Positions 5,073 through 8,197 of a DNA stretch of 8,197 bases are shown here, in pieces. Numbering within the stretch: position 1 is the first letter of the stretch; every line of letters begins with the position of its first letter. Both the position numbers and the translations under genes were made by a program. Location of the stretch: the NCBI GenBank assembly GCA_019136335.1, contig JAGVUK010000274.1:1-8197 (forward strand). The letters run 5' to 3'. The notes under the pieces were generated by a model. It did no database searches, had not been told where the DNA came from, and was given only the letters and a program-made list of their open reading frames with translations. Source of the DNA: Methanomicrobiales archaeon. Lineage in GTDB: Archaea; Halobacteriota; Methanomicrobia; Methanomicrobiales; Methanoculleaceae.

Positions 5073-6095
5073 TCACGTGCGGCCGCACCCGCACCCGCCG
5101 TCTCCGCCCGGCCTTCCCCCATTCCCGCGGACGCCCGGAGCGCTCTCGATCGCGATGCGGCGGTTGATGATCCGCCAGGCGAGGATGAGCTGGGCCATAC
5201 CCCCGGCCGTCAGGTACGCACCGTTCTTGACAAGGTCGATGGGCTGCACCTGCGTCTGGATCTCGATGTTCTGCTCCAGTTTCCTCGCGACGGCGTAGTT
5301 CAACTCCCCATCGAACGTGAGGGCTCCCATCGGCCGCCCCGCGACGTCTTCGGTGGTGAACTCGACCATGAAACTCCGTTGCGAGAGGGAGAGGATCGGG
5401 TAGAGGTCGATCGAGAGGTCGACGTTTTGGATGCTCCGGTCGATCTCGTTCTGGCAGAGGGAGACGTGATAGACGTTGCGCTCCTCGCTCACCTCCCTGC
5501 CGTACTTCGAGAAGGCGATCCGGATGACCGCGTCCGCGAACCGGCACTGCGGTGCCACGTAGCGTTCGTAGTCGGGTTTGCGCTCCTCCATCTCCCTGAT
5601 GACGGCCTCGGGCGAATAACCGCGCTGTTCTACATCCCGTTTGATCTTCCAGGCACGCTTGACGTCGGGGTCCGGGTCGACGTAGAGCTTGAAGTCGATC
5701 AGGTCCCGCAGCGTCCCGGTGATGAACGGGTGCAACCCCTCGATGATCAGGATCTTCGTGGGTTTGAAGGGCACCGGGGGGTCGAACCTCCCGTTGTCAT
5801 GGTTGTAGACCGGTTTTGCGATCGTCTTTCCCGCCTTGAGATCCCTGAGGTGCTCCTCAAGCAGGTCAAACCGGTTCGCCTCGGGGACGAGCGGCGTGAT
5901 CCCGAGTGCTTTGCGCTCCGCGCGGTCGTACCTGTGGTAGTCGTCGATGGTGATCATCGAGACGAGATCCCTGCCGAAGATCGCCCTGATGGCCCGGGTG
6001 AACGTTGTCTTTCCGCTTCCGCTGTCTCCCGCTACGCCGATGACGAAGACGTAGGGCGACTCCGCGATGACTCGCTTGAAATCTGATGAGGGCAT
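5073..6095 (-). CDS. prk: Phosphoribulokinase, archaeal type
   Basis: A 340-residue kinase predicted to convert ribulose 5-phosphate and ATP to ribulose 1,5-bisphosphate, the substrate of form III RuBisCO. Methanogens such as Methanospirillum hungatei have this enzyme in the reductive hexulose-phosphate pathway (established knowledge). Motifs are the P-loop GVAGDSGSGKTT (20-31), TIDDYHRYDR (49-58) with a likely catalytic aspartate, NRFDLLEEHL (74-83), KPVYNHDNG (94-102) and the Walker-B-like IIEGLHPF (117-124). Uridine kinase shares the fold, but the DDYHRYDR block and the length favour phosphoribulokinase. The C-terminus ends in an odd Gly/Cys-rich tail, GNGGRPGGDGGCGCGRT. RuBisCO is not in the window. 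The ATG at 6095 lacks a strong Shine-Dalgarno, and a weak TATA-like sequence lies near 6131-6142. trkH follows 79 bases downstream. Confidence 0.92.
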   Translation of the reverse strand: MPSSDFKRVIAESPYVFVIGVAGDSGSGKTTFTRAIRAIFGRDLVSMITIDDYHRYDRAERKALGITPLVPEANRFDLLEEHLRDLKAGKTIAKPVYNHDNGRFDPPVPFKPTKILIIEGLHPFITGTLRDLIDFKLYVDPDPDVKRAWKIKRDVEQRGYSPEAVIREMEERKPDYERYVAPQCRFADAVIRIAFSKYGREVSEERNVYHVSLCQNEIDRSIQNVDLSIDLYPILSLSQRSFMVEFTTEDVAGRPMGALTFDGELNYAVARKLEQNIEIQTQVQPIDLVKNGAYLTAGGMAQLILAWRIINRRIAIESAPGVRGNGGRPGGDGGCGCGRT

Positions 6096-6319
6096 AGGTC
6101 AGCTCACAGATTGGTCGGTATCCAGGCCTGTTAAGATTTCGGTGCCGGCAGGCGACCCGGCAAAACCCCGCCCTGCGGCAGGCCGGGGGGCAGAGCGGGA
6201 GAAGACCGCTGGTCCCGGATCTGCGAGGGGCGGAGCGCCCGGAGGCCCGGGCACCCCGGCGGGACCGTCCGATCTGCAGAACCAGGCACCACTGCCGCCC
6301 GGACCGTGGCGGTCTCCAC

Positions 6320-6336
6320 GAGGCAGGGAGTGCCTC
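6320..6336 (-). terminator. Hairpin just downstream of the flavodiiron gene
   Basis: GAGGCA (6320-6325) and TGCCTC (6331-6336) form a 6-bp stem with a 5-base loop, 14 bases past the stop at 6351-6353. No T-tract follows on the minus strand, so termination here is uncertain. The remaining sequence to the prk start at 6095 is GC-rich, with no gene and no clear promoter. Confidence 0.3.
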
Positions 6337-6350
6337 TCCCCGGATACCCT

Positions 6351-7541
6351 TCAGGAGACGACGATCCCTGCCTCCTCGTGCTTCTTCCGGATCTCGTCGG
6401 CGAGACGGTCCAGCGCCGCGAAGTCCGCCTCCTTCGGGTGGCCCCTGACGTAGACCGGCTCGAGGAACTCGACCTTGAGCCGACCGAGCATATCCTTCAC
6501 GGTATCGACCGTCTTCCCGCCCCAGCCGTAAGACCCGATCACCGTCGCGTACCGGGTCTTCGGGCGGAGGAGGTTTGCGAGGTATGCCGCGTAGACCGCC
6601 TGCGGGTGGGGGCCGAAGATGACCGTCGGCGACCCGATCACGACCGTCGCGGCATCCACGAGGGCTTTTGCAAGGTCGCCCGTATCGGTCTTCGTCAGGT
6701 TGAACGGCTGCACCGGGATCCCCCGCTGCATCAGGGCATCGACGAAGTGGTCGACCATCGCCCGGGTGCTCCCGTGCATGGAGACGTACGGGAGCACCAC
6801 CATGTTCTTCACCGCATCGCCCGTCCAGTCCCGGTATGCGTCCATGATGAACGCCGGCCTCTCGTAGGCCGGGCCGTGGCTCGGGGCGATCACGTCGATC
6901 TCGCGCGTGGCGAGTTTTGCAAGGTGCCCCTTGATGCTTGAGCGGAACGGCATCATGATCTCGGCGTAATAGCGTTTCGCCGACTCGTAGATCACGCCCT
7001 CATTGGGGACGTAGAGGCTGCTTGTCGCGTAATGCGAACCGAAGAGGTCGCAGGAGAAGAGGATCCGGTCCTCCCGGAGATAGGAGAGCATCGTCTCCGG
7101 CCAGTGGACCCAGGGCGCGATGATGAACTCGAGCGTCCGGTCCCCGAGGGGGAGCGTGTCCCCGTCGCCGATGACGATGGTCCGGTCCTCCGGTATATGG
7201 AGGAGGTCGACCAGGAAGTCCCGGCACTTCTGGTTCGTCACCACCTTCGCTTCGGGGAAGCGGTCGAGCATCGCCGGTATCGAGCCCGAATGGTCCTGCT
7301 CGGCGTGGTTTGCGATGACGTAGTCGATCTGTTTGGCGCCGGCCCGTTCAAGGTTCGCCACGAGGTCCACGGTCTTCATAGGGTCGACCGTGTCGATCAG
7401 CGCCGTCTTCTCGCTGCCCCGGACCAGGTAACTGTTGTAGGAGGTGCCGTCGGGGAGCGGGATCAGTTCGTCGAAGATCCTGCGGTCCCAGTCGATGGCC
7501 CCGACGGAGTAGACACCCGGCACAATCTCACGCGCGGCCAT
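6351..7541 (-). CDS. fprA: Flavodiiron protein, probable F420H2 oxidase
   Basis: A 396-residue cytoplasmic enzyme that in methanogens reduces O2 to water with electrons from F420H2, protecting oxygen-sensitive enzymes. The N-terminal metallo-beta-lactamase-like domain carries every diiron ligand of the family: His79, Glu81, Asp83 and His84 (NHAEQDHSG), His146 (WVHWPE), Asp165 (CDLFGSH) and His222 (SHGPAY). The flavodoxin-like domain begins near residue 247, with FMN-binding loops SMHGSTRAM (254-262), SPTVIFGPHP (304-313) and SYGWGGK (337-343). Length is normal and no rubredoxin or other C-terminal fusion is present. This fits the simple class A form. GGAGG at 7551-7555 is a strong Shine-Dalgarno 9 bases before the ATG and fixes the start. 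NO reduction is an alternative or extra activity in the family, and sequence alone does not separate the two. Confidence 0.95.
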   Translation of the reverse strand: MAAREIVPGVYSVGAIDWDRRIFDELIPLPDGTSYNSYLVRGSEKTALIDTVDPMKTVDLVANLERAGAKQIDYVIANHAEQDHSGSIPAMLDRFPEAKVVTNQKCRDFLVDLLHIPEDRTIVIGDGDTLPLGDRTLEFIIAPWVHWPETMLSYLREDRILFSCDLFGSHYATSSLYVPNEGVIYESAKRYYAEIMMPFRSSIKGHLAKLATREIDVIAPSHGPAYERPAFIMDAYRDWTGDAVKNMVVLPYVSMHGSTRAMVDHFVDALMQRGIPVQPFNLTKTDTGDLAKALVDAATVVIGSPTVIFGPHPQAVYAAYLANLLRPKTRYATVIGSYGWGGKTVDTVKDMLGRLKVEFLEPVYVRGHPKEADFAALDRLADEIRKKHEEAGIVVS

Positions 7542-7550
7542 AGCTTCTCG

Positions 7551-7555
7551 CCTCC
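7551..7555 (-). promoter_or_regulatory. Ribosome binding site of fprA
   Basis: On the minus strand this reads GGAGG, within GGTGGAGGCG, 9 bases before the ATG at 7539-7541. It is the best Shine-Dalgarno among the minus-strand genes of the window. Confidence 0.7.
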
Positions 7556-7615
7556 ACCAGGTCTGTTCTGGTTGCTATACGGTCTGTGTGAGTACATTTC
7601 GACATCTTTCACGCT

Positions 7616-7670
7616 CCATAACGTTCGGCCGCCGGTATCCCCTTGCCGTGCCGGCCGGTAAACGTTAATC
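7616..7670. promoter_or_regulatory. Imperfect inverted repeat upstream of fprA
   Basis: TAACGTT (7619-7625) and AACGTTA (7661-7667) are perfect inverted arms, and partial pairing continues inward to CCGG at 7632-7635 and 7651-7654. The innermost 15 bases are unpaired. The dyad begins 78 bases upstream of the fprA ATG, close to where its promoter must lie. Transcription start is not clear here, so it may be an operator or an mRNA leader hairpin. Confidence 0.35.
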
Positions 7671-8027
7671 CCGCCCGGAGGCTGATAACGGTTTCGACCT
7701 GCACCTGCGCTGCCGGGACGTTGCACCCGGCACTCCGCACCGCTCCCGCGTGAGGCCAGAACCCGGCCTCCATCGCAGGTCGGCGCTCGCGTTGCCGCGA
7801 AGAGTGCGGGATACCAAATACGACATTCCATTGAAGCGATACTCCCCGGTTCGCTCCGGAAGGCCGCATCGGGGGGCACGCCCTGTCCGGGCACCGTCCC
7901 CGATTCTCAGGAGCGGGTTGGGGACTTTCGGGCGTCTACCTGGGGGGAAGGGGGCCTATCCCCTCCGGAAAACCGGCGCGAGGACCGCTCCCGGGCGCGG
8001 CTTATCCCCGGATATCGCCACGCACTG
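7668..8027. other. GC-rich intergenic stretch with hairpins, no convincing gene
   Basis: Frames here are open only because the sequence is GC-rich, and the products are Arg/Pro/Ser-rich without motifs. Visible structure includes TGCCGGG/CCCGGCA (7711-7717 and 7726-7732), GAGGCC/GGCCTC (7752-7757 and 7765-7770), and GTCCCC/GGGGAC (7896-7901 and 7920-7925). I found no match to tRNA, SRP RNA or RNase P RNA signatures. A structured noncoding RNA cannot be excluded. Confidence 0.4.
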
Positions 8028-8050
8028 CCCCCGCCCCTGAGGGGCGGGGG
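8028..8050. repeat. Perfect 10-bp GC stem-loop, REP-like
   Basis: CCCCCGCCCC (8028-8037) and GGGGCGGGGG (8041-8050) pair perfectly around the loop TGA. A second short hairpin GCGC-GAA-GCGC (8055-8065) follows at once. Compact paired hairpins of this kind between genes resemble dispersed palindromic repeats. Only one copy is in the window, so a genome-wide family is inferred. Confidence 0.5.
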
Positions 8051-8065
8051 AGGAGCGCGAAGCGC

Positions 8066-8160
8066 GGGTGGGGTGGGGGGTGCTGGAGAAGCGTATGGGT
8101 ATTCCACCTCTGTGAAGCCCGGGCGGGGTGGGGGGACGGAGAGAAGAGGTTCTGGGTATC
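8066..8160 (+). repeat. Imperfect direct repeat with G-rich tracts
   Basis: GGGTGGGGTGGGGGG (8066-8080) recurs as GGGCGGGGTGGGGGG (8121-8135), 55 bases apart. Each copy is followed by a purine-rich GAGAA-type stretch and then GGGTAT (8097-8102 and 8154-8159). The two units of roughly 55 bases look like diverged copies. No coding function is seen, and the second unit runs close to the window edge. Confidence 0.4.
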
Positions 8161-8197
8161 GCTCTGGGTAGGATGGAGTTTCCCGGCCCGGCACCCC

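Noticed and set aside
4905..6086. 393-codon plus-strand frame opposite prk
   Set aside because: Antisense shadow of phosphoribulokinase, with no motif or ribosome binding site.
6306..7661. Plus-strand frames opposite fprA
   Set aside because: Antisense shadows of a gene that has all seven diiron ligands.
8028..8160. CRISPR array
   Set aside because: Only two imperfect copies of a G-rich unit, without regular spacers or cas genes.
7750..8194. Open frames in the right-hand GC-rich region
   Set aside because: Products are Arg/Pro-rich low-complexity sequence, and the frames run through perfect palindromes. No ribosome binding site was seen.
7542..8197. SRP RNA, RNase P RNA or tRNA gene
   Set aside because: The characteristic conserved blocks of these RNAs were looked for and not found.

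Overview
The window looks like a chromosomal segment of a hydrogenotrophic methanogenic archaeon, most likely Methanomicrobiales and perhaps a Methanoculleus relative. This is inference from gene content: an archaeal-type phosphoribulokinase, an F420H2-oxidase-type flavodiiron protein, a nitrogenase-like NifH/NifD pair, AT-rich archaeal TATA promoters in an otherwise GC-rich genome, and a high-GC intergenic repeat. No rRNA or species marker is present.

Layout. Positions 1-113 are the right end of an IS200/IS605-type (TnpB) element: a probable tnpB C-terminus overlapping the GC-rich stem of its omega RNA. Positions 114-670 have visibly lower GC than the genes to the right and hold one weak hypothetical ORF. 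Positions 737-2588 (minus strand) are a two-gene operon for a NifH-like Fe protein and a short NifD-like protein, with overlapping reading frames, a clear TATA box and a palindrome near the expected transcription start. An AT-rich divergent intergenic region with further palindromes separates it from a plus-strand gene (2819-3439). That gene encodes a secreted protein resembling a zincin metalloprotease whose HExxH motif has been lost. Three minus-strand genes follow: a TrkH-type potassium transporter (3536-4993), phosphoribulokinase (5073-6095) and a flavodiiron protein (6351-7541). The last 656 bases hold no convincing gene. They are GC-rich, with several hairpins, a perfect 10-bp stem and G-rich tracts.

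How the genes relate. The NifH-like/NifD-like pair is a complete two-component reductase in plan: an ATP-dependent electron donor plus a catalytic partner. It lacks nifK, nifE, nifN and nifB neighbours, so it is a group IV nitrogenase homologue rather than a nitrogenase. It may belong to coenzyme F430 synthesis (CfbC/CfbD), but its three P-cluster-type cysteines and reduced third domain suggest a different, uncharacterised reductase. Phosphoribulokinase supplies ribulose bisphosphate to a form III RuBisCO outside the window. The flavodiiron protein removes oxygen, and TrkH imports potassium. The most interesting regulatory signal is a 15-bp inverted repeat between prk and trkH. In the mRNA it would fold the trkH ribosome binding site into a stem.
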